A DNA stretch of 64,000 bases from Seriola aureovittata (GCF_021018895.1 NC_079368.1:13122501-13186500), one strand, 5' to 3'; shown: positions 1 through 12,239, counted from the first letter of the stretch. The notes: generated from the letters alone by a model not told the origin. Made by a program: numbers and translations.

Positions 1-119
1 TTTTGTTTTTTTTCAATGAAAATTCAAACAAATCAGTCATGGGTTTGAGTTCCAGTCTTCTCATTCATTCAGTCCAGCTGTTTGTGCATACATGCTCTAA
101 TTCAGAAGCTGTTTCAGAC

Positions 120-440
120 GCTGCCACTCCCACCTGCCTGCTTTTCCCGCCAGTAGAATCACCTGACATGCTCCTCCTCCCCACTCACCTGCTCAACTGT
201 TCCCCATTCCCTCATAAGCTCCCTATACACCGGTCTGTTTCCACTTGCTCTCTGCCAGATTGTCTTTGTGCCATGTGCCTCAGCTCTCCAGCACTCTGTT
301 CTGTGCATGCTTGTTTTGATCCTGATCGTGTTTTGGACCTTGCCTGTTGTTTTTTGTTTTTTTTTTTCGGGGGGATTTTGCCTCAGTTTTTTATCCTTAT
401 TTTAAGTAAAGACTTTACTTTTACCTCCGCCTCCTGAGTT
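120..440 (+). mobile_element. Possible LTR-retrotransposon (LTR end) remnant
   Basis: This C/T-rich stretch reads like the transcribed end of a fish Gypsy-type LTR. It has runs such as 'cagctctccagcactctg', a 'tttggacct' segment, then 'aagtaaagactttac' close to a polyadenylation-type signal, followed by 'cctccgcctcctg'. The similarity is from memory of common fish LTR ends, not from an alignment. No gag, pol or primer-binding site lies next to it, so at most it is a solo or broken LTR. The open frame across it (3-437) shows no recognisable domain. Confidence 0.3.
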
Positions 441-2170
441 GTACTCTTTGCTGTCTCTTTTCTGAGAGCTATGGCACAAACATTTTGTTTCACCAATTAT
501 TGAAGTTTTCAAATGAGGTTTGGTACAGACGGAGAGAGCTGAAGGCAGATTTGTGACACTGCAAACCTTGCACCTTTAATTGCACTTAGAGAAGTTTGCA
601 AATTTCACATTTTTGTGGAGTTAATTATATTTTTATAATTTAAAAAAAGATCATTCACTGAAGAGATTAAAGATGAGAAATTTTTTCTTGCACACTTCTG
701 TCACCCTGGTGAGCACAGATGATAGAAGTGAAGAATGCAACTCACCAAATAGCCAATAAAACAAGATATTTGGGTGCATTCCATATACAGTCATCTTCTT
801 AGAGACCATCTTCTTCTGTCTCCTGTTTACATACATTTGCAGGAAAAATGTGATCTTGATATGCACTGGGCAGAGATTAAGAATTATGAGCAGTGAGCCA
901 TTCCCCTCTAGAATTGGGTAAAATCACATTTCCTAACATACGACGACTCCCAAAAGCACTATAGTGTAACTTTGGGGGCCCCAGTGCCCATCCATCACCG
1001 GAATCGAAAAGATGATTTACAAGGGCTCCATAAGACCTGCAGGAATTCTACCAGTGATGGATTAACTGGGAAAAGATACTTTCCTCATCCCCCAAGGATT
1101 CCACACTCAATGCCCTCATTCAATAAGGTCTTGTATTATTTAATTTCCTATGCTTTGTAAAAAAAAATAAAAAAAATAAATGCAGCTGTTGAAGTGTCAC
1201 CAGAAATGGAGAAGTCATTCTTTTAACTCTTTTGCTGGATCATAAAAATAAATTATGTTAGGGTTAGGAAAAAAGGTAAGGAAAGGGGGAGGGTTAGGGT
1301 AAAGATAAAAAGTAGTTGTGTGGAGTGCAGCCTCATTAACTTAAAAAGCTTATGGCGTACTTTAAGATGTAAGGACAAAATAATACAGCCATCCACCCTT
1401 AAGATACAAATGCAACTGCTGCCAATGCAAACGTGCATGAATACAACAATTCATCACACAGTGAATCTCTAGAAAGAAGTCATCCAGTTGTGGATTTTTT
1501 TTTTCTTTTCTTTTTCCAGTGGTGAAAGATCATGAGCAATTTGTGGGCCGGGTGGCCTGGAACACACGTTTTGCCTGAGGAGATTGAGTAATGGTGTAGT
1601 AGTAGTACATCTACAGTAAGTAAGTAAGTCCTCCAAAAGGGTGTTTACAGGAGACAGAGAGAAAGAGAGAGAGCGAGTGGGTTGTTGTAAAGTACGTGGG
1701 TGGAATCGGACACCCCTGATATACAACTAATGTGGTGTCATCAATCTCAGTTTTATCACACAATCTGCAGCTAGAATATGTTTGAGGTTTAATAGTGATT
1801 GTGGTACTGGGTGTGCGACACACAGCTCATGCATCATGCCTCGCTTATTGCATGTTCTCATGATCTGAAATTGTACGTCATAAGCAGTGTAGTAGTTCCG
1901 TCAGAGTTACATAATGGCCACAAAAAAGTAGGGTTTTTTTTAAATGTTTTTTTTCATGCAGAAAGAATGAATTGGTGTTGGATTACCACTGAAGTACTTA
2001 TGCCGATATCAACCAATGTTCAGATCACAAGCTTCTGTCCCTCTGCAAAAGTATTTCTGCTACCCTTAAATGTGCATAAGCCTCTTTGAGCTGTTCCTGC
2101 ATCTGTAGAGCTGCACTGACGATTCATTCCCTGTCACCACATCTAAGTTACTTTGCTCACCTCAGCAGGG
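441..2170. other. Non-coding stretch with no recognised gene
   Basis: Only short frames without domain similarity occur here. There is an A-rich run near 1158-1182 and two telomere-like GGGTTA patches (about 1257-1268 and 1290-1300). Nothing else was recognised. Confidence 0.6.
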
Positions 2171-2179
2171 AGGCAGAGG

Positions 2180-2421
<242 letters not shown>

Positions 2422-2429
2422 TCGTGGAT

Positions 2430-4500
2430 GATAACCGCTGTTAAGAATTTCAACCAAAAACAGACTAGGCCGCATTCACCCGCATTGGGTAGAGGACTAT
2501 AGGGGAAGCCTCTCCTCCAAAGCAACATCATGTGAAGTGAAGCAAAACATATTTTAAATAAATTTTTAGAAAGTGTTGGAAGCATTTGTAAAATAAACCT
2601 AAATCTGGTAATGCACATTATTGACTGAGTTCATAGTGGGGTTTTTAGCAATGCAGCAGCAGTCCACTCTGTAAAACACAAGAGAGTAGACGACTTGTTA
2701 TGGGGTTTTCCACATCTCCTTATGTGACAGTAAATGTTTTGCTGTAGGATTCCTCCCTTTTTTTTTTCGCATTCAGACTGCCTTGTTACATAACTGTTTT
2801 AAGTAAATATGACCACACTAGCCTGAGAAAGAATGAATAATAGCTTGCCTTAATGAGCGTTGAATATTCTTGTGTGTGTGTCTGTGTGTGGGTGTGTGTG
2901 AGTATAAGCCACTCCAGAAAGCTTCACAGTTGATGGGATTCTTTTTAGCACACTCAGCAATATGTTGATGCATTTTTTTTCTACTCCCCCCCCCCCCTTT
3001 TTTTTTTTTCCACTCCCTCAAGTACACATTGAGTTTGTATTCTATAGCTGACTTAAGGGTGCTTGAAATGCATGGTTCTGCAGCACTGTGATCAACACCA
3101 CCCCAGTTAGTCCACTGAGGAAATCTGCATCAGGGTTCACTTGAGGGCAGACAGCATTCATAACTGAAGTGCTCTGATGTGAGTTATGAGCTGCTGTAGC
3201 TGCCATTATGGGTCAAAAACCTCCTGACAGTATTGGACTACACGGTTGCTTTGACCACGAGACATAAAACAAAAGCATCAAAATGGCAGTTCTTTGTTGT
3301 GTGATAGTGTGCCAGCAAAGCGACGAAAAACAGTGAGGAAGTCCATTATGAAACTTGAAATTGGTTCTGTCTGGCTGCTTGACCGTTTGACTTTACTTTC
3401 CATTTCCAGAATGTCTCAGACAGTGCAGACAAGGAGGCTGGGCTTTAGGTTTCTGATGTGGTAACTCTGTTTGCCTTGGTTACTGTGAGAACCTGGATGC
3501 CATTAGAAATGAGCAGTGAGAAGTGAACATAACCCTGGCCGTGGAGATTTTTTTTTTTTGGTCTGGATGTTTGTTTGTTAGTGCAAATTTTTCATAACAA
3601 AAAATAAAATAAATAATTTTATAGTTGATGCCAATTTTTTTGTTTTCTCCCTTTCACACCTGTTATGACTGAAGTCATCCAAAAAGAAAAGAGAGAATCA
3701 ATAACTTTACTACATCACCTTGTGAGGAAAAGAATATTTGGCTCCTCCGGAGTAGTTTGGGGTCATGCTTTTACAATGTGTGGTGAAAAAAAATAAAAAT
3801 AAAAAAGGAAAATATAGGACGTCTAGACTGAGAGCTTATAGTGTGGAGATCTGATAACAAACAATCCACTTACATTACAGCCATCTTCCCATTTCTGTCA
3901 AGGCCAAAACCCTTTTTATTGTGCATTTGGTTTGTGGAATATGTTGTCCAATGAAATAGCATTTTACTTGTAATTTTATTTTTGTTATGTTATAAAATAG
4001 CCTAAAAGAAAGGGGATCCTGTCGTTTTCTCTTTTTGAGCAAACAGGGTGCTGTCATTTAATTTTCACGGCACACATTCATATGCCATGTCTCACTGTAT
4101 TCTGTTTGCGTATTCTGAGATAACTTTGTTACAGTTAAGTAAATAGGTCCGTATGAAAGAGAATCATGACACATAGCTGTATTAGATAACTAAATTGATA
4201 TTTAAATGATGTTACAGGATCTGGTAGCTCTATTTTTTTCTTTTCTGCAGTTATTCAAACAAACTATAAGTTATGCTTGCTGCATTTTCTTACTTTTTTT
4301 CTTGGCTATTTGCCCAGTCCTAACCAACCATTACCAGCTTCCCAAGGATGAACAGTGCAAACTTTGCTTGTTAAAGTCAGGGACTGGGGGACATTTGGTT
4401 TGCTGAGTAATGGAGTAGGTGTGTAGTTTTCTAGCTCCTGCTAAAAAACTTTTTATTTTACATTTTAAACCATATTTTTCTTTTTACAATGTCAACTATT
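2430..4500. other. Non-coding stretch
   Basis: No gene is supported. It contains an imperfect GT patch (about 2871-2902), a C-run directly followed by a T-run (about 2985-3010) and scattered A-rich runs. Short frames such as 3875-4057 (minus) and 4206-4406 (plus) have no recognisable motif. Confidence 0.6.
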
Positions 4501-4547
4501 TGAGTCTTTATTGACAACACCAAAAACACTATAACAGAAAATACTGT

Positions 4548-5240
4548 ATGTCCAAATCGGGGACACAAGCCAAAAAGGACTCAGCGGCAAAGATCCCATT
4601 GGCTAACACTAGCAGTAATGCTAGCATTACAGTGGCATGCATCTCAGACCTGCTTGAACAGCACAGAGCAGGGCCAGCTGCTGGTTTCAAGTAATTTTTT
4701 CAAGTCCGGAAAATATCCAGGCTGTAGTCTCAGGCTAGGGACATCATATAATTGATCTGGAGTCTAATGAAGATGAGGTCAGCCAATGCCTGGAGCAGCT
4801 TTGGGTTACATATTTCTCGTTACAGGAAGACAACAAGTGGCTAAAATCTAAACTGTAATGGGACAGAGTGGGAGAGAGTGTTTGCATTGTGGATTTCATT
4901 GTGGAGTCAGTTGTGGGCGCACTCCCCCACCACCGCCTTATTCCAGCTTTATGTCGATGTCTTTGGTGCTTATGTCCCCCAACAGAGCCCACTACAGTTT
5001 TGTACCCAGACCTGGCCCTCAGGGCAGACCGCATCCCGTCATCATTCGCTTCCATCCATACCAGATCAATGATTTGATAACGAGAGAGGCCCATAGACGA
5101 GGTCAGTTGGAGTACCATGGCCACAAGCTCCAGTTTTCTTACGAGGACTACAGTGTATATGTTTTGAAGCAGCAGGCTGAATACACAACAATACATACAA
5201 CCGTCTCTTCTTTTCCTGTCAAAGCTGAGGAGAGGTAGTT
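4548..5240 (+). pseudogene. L1-type LINE ORF1 (nucleic-acid-binding protein), broken
   Basis: ORF1 of L1-clade elements encodes an RNA-binding chaperone that packages the element's RNA. The original start is probably the ATG at 4548, which gives 48 codons (MSKSGTQAK..., then ISDLLEQHRA) before a stop at 4692-4694. The frame then shifts. The conserved C-terminal half is readable in another frame at about 4985-5180: the RPHPVIIRFHPYQ segment, then LITREAHRRGQLEYHGHK and FSYEDYSVYVLKQQAEY. These match the family pattern of a (K/R)PRP(V/I)IVRFHRYQ block followed by an 'EDYSPEV' block. The coiled-coil region between the two ends is reduced and out of frame. The gene cannot make a full product. Confidence 0.88.
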
Positions 5241-6018
5241 ACCCAACATTTCTGAAGCTACCAACTTCATCCAGAACTTGGGGGAGAGCTTGTCTATTCC
5301 ATTGTAATCTACTCAGCAATGGTACACAACCAGTGACATTGTAGCATTGAGAGTAAATAACTGTGGACAAATATCAAATGTATCTCCCCTTTTCCTTGGA
5401 TTAGTCCAGGCCTTTGTCAAAGTAGCCATTCGGGCTTTCTGTTTTTCTCTCTATGCCTTATTTTGACTATAAAGTTAAAGCAAAATTGTATGAATAGAGA
5501 TAGATTCATAAGTGCACGATACAGCCGGCCAGCTTAAAGGATTCAGTTTTATTTTTGTTTGTTTTGTTTTTTTAACAAGCCGCCTTATCTTAGGCAGTTC
5601 ACTGAAGTTAAAGGAGCAATGTTGAGGGAGAGAATTCGAGGTAACCTGTGATACACTGTCGTTGCCCGTGATTGCTCACTGGGTGAATTTAGTTGTACAA
5701 CGTATGTCATCCTGTTGTTATAGTGTGAACTGTTATACCCTTTAATACAGATAGGGAGTAAATTCTTGGACTGTTTGTTACAAGACCAGAGGGGGTCTTT
5801 CGGAGTTTACTGTTTAGAGGAAATGTTGGGATTGGGGTTTGGTTGGACGACAGCTGATAAATTGCTTTGTGTGTGTGTGTGTGTATGTTTTTTTTTTTTT
5901 TTTCCCTCTGCCTTTTTTTCCCTTATCATAGCTACACACACTTCTCTCTCTAATTCTGTAATTGTTTTAGATGAAGAGTAATCTCAATTTTTCACAGTTT
6001 TCACACACCTAAAGCAGC

Positions 6019-6580
6019 TTGGGGTCGTGGTTAGGGTTAGCCTTCCTTTACGGCAGTTATTTCATTCTTACTTTAAGAGACGGGCTAGTGATGCAACGAT
6101 CCCTATTGATAGAAACCATCACTTTATATCAGATGAATAAATTATATTCTATTATTGTTTCAGGCAAACTTTATAATAAGTCAGTCACTCTTTCTAATGG
6201 GTATGTGCCTGATACTAATGATGCACAAATTTCTTTTTTGCAACTCCCTGGTCTTAATTCTCACCCTGTAATTCTTGGTGGGGATTCCAATTGTTACTTG
6301 AATGCAGTGTTACATTACTCCCCCACTATCCCCAGCACTCTCAGCTAATCTGGTCACATCAAATCATTTCTGGCTGATTTTGACCTTTCAGATCCATGGC
6401 GGTTTTTATACCCTATGGAAAGAGAATACTCTTTCTTTTCCCATGTCCACCACACTTCACTCAGGTTATTTTTTTGTAGATAATTCATTAATTTCAAGTC
6501 CGAAAATCCTGCAGTTGATAAAGTATTATTATTTCAGATCACACACCTCTTGTTCTTCGACCAGCTTTTCCTGACTTTGA
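6019..6580 (+). pseudogene. L1-type LINE ORF2, endonuclease domain remnant
   Basis: The first part of ORF2 encodes an APE-type endonuclease that nicks target DNA. At 6160-6300 the frame reads GKLYNKSVTLSNGYVP and then HPVILGGDSNCYLN, which corresponds to the family's 'GTLYN..VVLVNVYAPN' and '(L)ILGGDFNC' blocks; the GGDFN phenylalanine is changed to serine. A stop follows near 6346. The same frame continues with GHIKSFLADFDLSDPWRFLY and EYSFFSHVHHTS, and a frameshift leads to FFVDNSLIS. The final SDH motif region is mutated. The 5' part of the domain, with the first catalytic residues, is not readable. Pseudogene by stops and frameshifts. Confidence 0.88.
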
Positions 6581-6599
6581 AAATACAAGAAAGCATTGG

Positions 6600-7215
6600 A
6601 GACTAGATCCATTGCTGTCTTACACGGATCTCTACACACATTAAAACATTTTTAAGCGCCAATAAAACACCAGGTGTGTCCACTAAAACAATTTGGGAAG
6701 CCATGGAAACATATTTAAGATGCAAACGTATATGTAAAAAGAAGTGCTCAAAACAGAAACTGAAAGTTTTATCAGATTTTAAAACAATATGCAAATTCAC
6801 CCTCTGTACAAAGAACATTTGAAACTCCAGTTAGAATTTAAAGTTCTTTCCTCTTTACATGTTTGATGTAGAAATAATTTGTATGAACATCATGACGAGG
6901 CAGGTAAACTCCTGACCAAACAACTGTGTGGTTTGAAAGCAAAGCAGCTTATGGATGGAATACAGACAGATAATGTGTATATTACATTGGATAAGAAAGT
7001 GATCAATGAGAATGTTAGTCTTTTACTCAATTTATATACTTCATACTTTATGTACTTCAGATTGTACAGTAGGCTTGAATGTCACCATCTCTTTCTAAAG
7101 ACTTGAGAAATAACCTTGAGGCACCCATCACCCACAGACTGCAGTATTATCACCTATGCAGTCAGGCAGATTTCCTGGCCCAGATGGGCTCCAACCAGAT
7201 TTTTTAAAATAATTT
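6600..7215 (+). pseudogene. L1-type LINE ORF2, linker and reverse-transcriptase entry remnant
   Basis: Between the endonuclease and the reverse transcriptase, short readable pieces follow the family order. They are 'SNKTPGVS..TIWEAMETYLR' around 6655-6720, a 'YEHHDEAGKLLTKQL' block (6885-6935), 'LEAPIT' near 7117, and an FPGPDGLQPDF motif at 7171-7203 that marks the start of the reverse transcriptase fingers. Frames change between the pieces. After this point the palm with the catalytic YADD box is absent; the next recognisable sequence belongs to the C-terminal third. Confidence 0.85.
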
Positions 7216-7339
7216 CTTTACTGAACTGACTCTTTTATGTTTAGTGTTATCTGACTCTTTGGACTCCCTCCTTTGTTCAGCCAGGCCTTTAAGCTCCTTG
7301 ACTCCTGAATTATATTGTATATTTGTATTGGTAAACATC

Positions 7340-8185
7340 CTAAGTTACGGAATACATTTCTTCAAAGACCCAAGCAGGTGGGGAATAGCTCTGCTTAATA
7401 TCCAATACAATTGCTGGGCAGCAAATAGTCATTGTTTGATGTACTGGATGCATTTCCACCTTGAACCCTCATGTCCAGCCTTTGTAACAATGGGGGTTTA
7501 TGCTAGTGGCCTAGTTTCTTTACCTACCCTTTTAGGTGCTTCACTTCCACTTGCTTCTGATATTCCCAAATAGTAACACAGTCATAAAACAGTCCCAACA
7601 AATCTGGGCCCAATTCATGAAAAACTGTGGACTGCACACTTATTCACGTAAAAGGCTTTTTAAGGCCATTTGCATGTAATCATGTATTTGCTCCCTCAGT
7701 AGTTGATTGCACATTTCAGATTCGGCACAAAAAAGGCTTGAAATGCTTTGTTCATCTATTCACTGATAATCACTCTTTTCCTCTGCTTCTTTTGCAAGTT
7801 AAAGCAGTCCATCATGTCCACATATCTAAAACCAAACCAGCTCGAAGGTTCCCTGATGTGGACCCTATGTGTGATAAATGTAAAAGTGCACATGTGCCAA
7901 CTCCTGTCATGTTGCTTTCTAGTTAAGTTTTGGATGTCAGTGTTTCAGACTATTTCAGAAAACCTTCATCACCAAATTGAGCCCAATCCGCTGTCTGTCA
8001 TTATTGGCATTACTCCAGACTTGGATATGCTAAAAGCAAAACTGAGCATGTTGGCTTTTACTTCTTTACTGGCTCAACGAGCTATCTCATTGAAGTGGAG
8101 GGATTCTGCCCCTCCTTCCCACTCGCAGTGGATTAGAGACATTATGTCCTGTGCGAATCTAGAGAAAATCTGTTTTACTACCTAG
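7340..8185 (+). pseudogene. L1-type LINE ORF2, C-terminal remnant
   Basis: This covers the C-terminal part of ORF2 beyond the reverse transcriptase. At 7360-7560 one frame reads FKDPSRWGIALLNIQYNCWA and LMYWMHFHLEPSCPAFVTM, which matches the family's 'GGLALPNFQYYYWAANIRCL..WIH' region. After a frame change, IRHKKGLKCFVHLF is seen around 7720-7765 and then DVDPMCDKCKSAHVPTPV near 7855-7910, the cysteine-containing motif typical of L1-clade ORF2. A last frame gives ISENLHHQIEPNPLSVIIG, then SLLAQRAISLKW and SQWIRDIMSCANLEKI, ending in a stop at 8183-8185. It is in order but broken, and not functional. Confidence 0.88.
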
Positions 8186-8528
8186 GGAACAATATTTAAA
8201 TTTTACAAAGTGCGGCGCCCCTTCTTAACATTTTTGGAGAAACCCACTACAGTAATAAAACAGCTATCTTTTTTACTATCTCATTATTAATTTTTCTATC
8301 TTTATTATTTCTTGACTTACCTTTTCTGTTAGTAATAAGGTATAGTATAGATATTTTGTCTGTATTGTCATCTATAATTTTAATTTTATTTATCCATAAT
8401 ATAGAATATATGTCAGTGGTTGTTTTTGTTTGGGAAGATGGATGTGCGGGAGAATGTTGTTCAGAAAAAACAAAAATTCCTTTTCCTGTAAATTTGCTGT
8501 TTTATTCATTATTGACAACCAGTAACCT

Positions 8529-8575
8529 TTGAGACAGCCAGGGATTGAACCTGGCAGAGGTTGTGTTCGACTGTC
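8529..8575 (-). repeat. tRNA T-arm-like hairpin, possible tRNA-derived SINE or MITE piece
   Basis: On the minus strand 'ccagg-ttcaatc-cctgg' forms a perfect five-pair stem with a seven-base TTCAATC loop, exactly the form of a tRNA T-arm and B box. It is flanked by an outer pairing 'gacag ... ctgtc'. No cloverleaf or A box can be completed upstream, so this is not a tRNA gene. It may be part of a tRNA-derived SINE or a chance match within a repeat. Confidence 0.35.
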
Positions 8576-8599
8576 TTTTGTCCGTCATTTTGACAGACA

Positions 8600-11500
8600 G
8601 GGTCGTAAAAATTCCGTCATTATCTATTATTACCCGTATTTTCATTTTTAATGATAATGAGACATATCCTATTTAATCGCATTTAATTTTAAAACAACTC
8701 AGATTATGCATTCATGAGGGCATGGAAAGAAAAGGTGAACAGAGACGCCGACCATAAGGCAATTTTTCATGTGAAACCACATGAAGCAGGTGAATGTTGT
8801 TGTTTTTGTTTTTTTTCGCAGTGACAGAGGAGGGCACTAAAACACTGCAGCCATTGTGCCTAAACAGGCAAATATGAACAAAGCAATTTTACAGAATTAC
8901 AATTAAAATATGAACAAACTTTTGACAAGAACTTACATTGAACTCAATTAACCTCTTGTAGTCCAGCCTGAAGTCAAATCTTCTTTCTATGGATTTAAAC
9001 TGAGTGCATGCATGAAGAGAGACTTCTGCAGAGGCGATTGTTATGAGGACGGACAGACAACTTCAGTTTTAATTTTGTTGTAAAGGCTGAACCCGCGCTG
9101 TACTGCCACTTGAATTACCAGCGCCATTTCAGCCAGAGGTTTTGAAGTTGGGGAACACTCCTCACAGGGAGGAGATCAGAAGTCAAGACTCTCTGAATGT
9201 GGGATTTCCCGATCCTGCAAGCAACCGCTTCACCGGGAGGAAATCCCGCAGCATGTGCTCCTTCTGCACCCCTCTGCGTAGTGGTCACAGATGCACTCCA
9301 AGTCCTTCTGTCAGTAATGCGCTGTCAGCAACCAGTAAGACATGTTGCTCAGAGGGGATTTTCTTTCCCTCAACGAGGTCTGTGAGCAAAATGGAAAAGG
9401 TCTGTGTCTGCCTGTGTGAGTGTGGTGCCACATAAACTGCTGTCTAACTCTGCTCTAATCTGTGAAAATGTTGATTCTTTTGTGATTGTTAAAAAATTCA
9501 GACAGTGACAGAAAATATCCATGTAGCATGACCCCTGGAACCTCATTCGCAGTATTCAGCAAGTGATTTTCCTCTGTGTCACCAGGGCAACTACTGAAGA
9601 TTTTCAGTTAGAACAAGAAACGGTAAGAGTACTGTTTGAGTCAGGGTGTCATTATTAGTAACAGACATGTGACGTAGGGCTCATGTATAATGTAGCTTTG
9701 TCTTGGGAACTTAGACCTCAAAACAACAACAAGAAAAACAAAAAAAACATGTTTCATAAAGTATCTGTGAGAAAGCATTGTTCCTCTGTTCTAATTAACT
9801 GTATCACAGCTAGGCCAAAAATAAACCCAAGGACTGATTTGTTTTAGGCATGTGGAGATGGGAAAAAAAGATCTTCAGATAGAACACCAAAGTCTGTGGG
9901 GAGAGAGACCCTGAAAACCTGCATAAATTACTACAGTGTATTGTACACAGAAATCTCTCATCTCTCTGTATAACGTGACCTAATTTCTTATACCTGGGGG
10001 ACCCGGCAGCATCTTTAACTCCCCCTCTGTCTAATATTCTAACACTCACGCAGAGGGAAAGCATTGCAGCAGAGCACAGAACATGGAGAACGGGGACTTT
10101 GATGACCTGAGGTAAAATGCAGGTCAGCATGGATCACATTCTGGTTTCTATGTGGTAAAGCTGTGATGTCATTAGTGAGCTTTCAAAATAATGTGTTTAT
10201 TGTTTTTTGGAAAGCAAAAAAACAAAAATAAGTAATGACTAAATCTCAGTGATTGCCTGTGAGTATGATTGGCTTGAAAGAGTCCTTAATAAAACTAGAA
10301 GGTAGAGCACATTCTATGTAGAACTCCCCAGTACTGTACACTACTGTACATTATAATACTTGGTAATAGTATGATTGAAACTCTATTTCATTTCTTGGAA
10401 CATCAAATGGCTTTCATAATATTTTATGTTGATGATTTGCGAATTTCCACAAAGGCTACTGCAGACCAAGACTTTGCTATGAGCACTTAAATAAAACTTT
10501 AAAGTTATAGACTTATTAACAACGCGTCAGATGCCTACATGTAAAATGAAAGGCGAAGCTCATAGTTATGAACCCAGAAAGAATGATCACCTAATTCTGC
10601 ACTTCCCCTTGCTCAGCGGAGTTTAAGTATCTTTCTGCTGATTATTTTGGTACTGTTTTTTACCATTTCTTGCTGCAGTACAGGAATGTTACCTGTGCCA
10701 AATGACAAACAATCAAAGTAAATGACTAGCTAGAGAGTGGAGGAAAAATATTTTTCTCAGAAGAAACAAACTTTAAATGCTAATTTTGCTTCGGATCAAC
10801 TGGATGAGTAAATAGAAAGCTGTTTGCTAACACGCTCACCATAGCAAGTTATGTTAATGTATTTACAACGTGTTGTTCTGCTTCAAAGTGGCCAGAAAAA
10901 TCAGTTAATGCAGGTTTTACATTTAAACATTTTTTTAAAGTCATTATCATGTCAAGCCTTTTCTTTTAAGGCTTTTAAAGTGTTGTAATGAGGCCAAGAG
11001 AGCACATGCAATATATGAAAAAGATCAATATTGCATAATGTGAGGCTCAGTGTTTCAGCAGAACAATTGTCACTCTGAGAGTGAGGATAGTTCCACTTAA
11101 CGTGTGCCTAACAACCCCACAACTTCAAACCAAACAGACGGAGGGTATATGGACTAAGCGTTTGATATGCAAACAGGCGTGGCGGGACAACAGCAAGCAA
11201 TAAACATGCTAATTTAAGAGTGTAACAGTCACTTATCTGGAGCAAAAGAAAAAAAAAAGTCACATCAAAAATGGCTCATAGCATTTTCTACACCTCTGCA
11301 ACAGACAGAAACAGACGCAACAGTTAGCAGTCACAGCAGGCGTTTACAGTGTGGAGCTGAGCGCTATAGCCACAGTTTGTTTTCTGCTTTCCACCAACAA
11401 CTTATAAAATATTAAAGGGCTATTTTGATTAGAATAACATAATCATCACTTCTGGCATTTACATATAAAGTGTATGCTTTCAATGGAGTAATGCCTCTGC

Positions 11501-11940
11501 TCAAGGACAGGATAATATTGTTTATGGAAAAAGTCTAGAGCCTTTTATTGCTCTAGGCCCTCACTACTGTGTGTGAGTGTGTGCGTGTGTGCGTTTGTGT
11601 GTGTGGGTATATTATTTATTTATATATTTCAGTCCACTAAAGCTTTGGTTTCCTTTGACAATGTCACGTAAATTTAATGTATGAAGTGAAATATAAATGA
11701 GTTTAAGTAAACTTTGTTTTGGACATGCTAGTACTTACAACTGTGAGTGTGGTTATGTCTGGCTGTATTGTATTATGCATCATCTGATTGTTTTATATTT
11801 AATTTCCTTGTAAGGTGATCAGCCCTCATTTGGTTCGGTTAACAAAAGTAAAAGCCTTTACTTTATTTTTACTTATTGCTCATAATATCATTACAGTACT
11901 ATTTTATTATCTTACTCTGGTACAAGCAAGGAAAGTCAAG
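8600..11940. other. Non-coding stretch with no recognised gene
   Basis: Frames here, such as 9142-9435 (+) and 9810-10130 (-), show no domain, no splice-bounded exon with a recognisable product, and no similarity I know. An imperfect GT patch lies at about 11,570-11,606. The 8575-8780 part ('tccgtcattttgacagacag...') has the look of a dispersed repeat but was not identified. Confidence 0.55.
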
Positions 11941-11949
11941 ATATTGGAA

Positions 11950-12230
11950 ACGCTAATTTCATTCCATGATGAATTTCTGTCTTGATGCGAATGGTGTGTT
12001 CCAGGATGACAATGTCCCTTTTCACCCGGTGATTTGAAAAGCATGACAGAGATGTTACAGAATCTCATCAACAAGCAGAAATCATGTCAGATGAATTGTG
12101 GGCAATTCTGAAAAAAAGGCATTAGGGATGATGGAGTGCCAAGATGATCGCTCACAATCATTTTGTGTGTTGTTGCTACCTTTTGTTTTGCCCTTGAAGA
12201 AATAGATGGGCCCACTGCATATAAGAAGCC
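11950..12230 (+). mobile_element. Tc1/mariner-type transposase C-terminal fossil
   Basis: At 11,990-12,025 the plus strand reads NGVFQDDNVPFHP, close to the second catalytic-aspartate block of fish Tc1-like transposases ('..VFQDDNAPIH..'). About 29 codons later DELWAILKKRH resembles the block around the third acidic residue ('..NIIE.LWSILERR'). EEIDGPTAYK near 12,198-12,227 resembles the usual C-terminal 'NGGPTPY'. Stops and small shifts lie between the blocks. The N-terminal DNA-binding part and the terminal repeats were not found. It is a short, old fragment identified by motif order only. Confidence 0.5.
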
Positions 12231-12239
12231 ACAGAAAAT

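Larger units (their letters stand above)
4548..8400 (+). mobile_element. Degenerate L1-clade LINE, internally deleted
   Basis: A plus-strand non-LTR retrotransposon fossil. In order it holds an ORF1 start, the ORF1 C-terminal domain, endonuclease pieces of ORF2, a linker, a fragment of the reverse transcriptase entry motif (FPGPDG), and the C-terminal part of ORF2 with a CDKCK zinc-knuckle-like motif. The pieces are in the right order but scattered over frames with stops, and the central reverse transcriptase palm is missing. The 5' end is placed at the ORF1 start; any 5' UTR upstream is not delimited. The 3' end is estimated from the loss of resemblance after about 8215 and from AT-rich 3' UTR-like sequence. 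A GT run and T-run at 5868-5903 probably expanded later. Confidence 0.9.

Noticed and set aside
1257..1300. GGGTTA-like patches considered as interstitial telomere repeat
   Set aside because: Only about two units in each patch; chance or part of an old repeat is more likely.
9142..9435. 97-codon frame with several cysteines
   Set aside because: Composition is unremarkable, no zinc-finger spacing or known domain is visible, and it is not bounded by convincing splice sites or a promoter.
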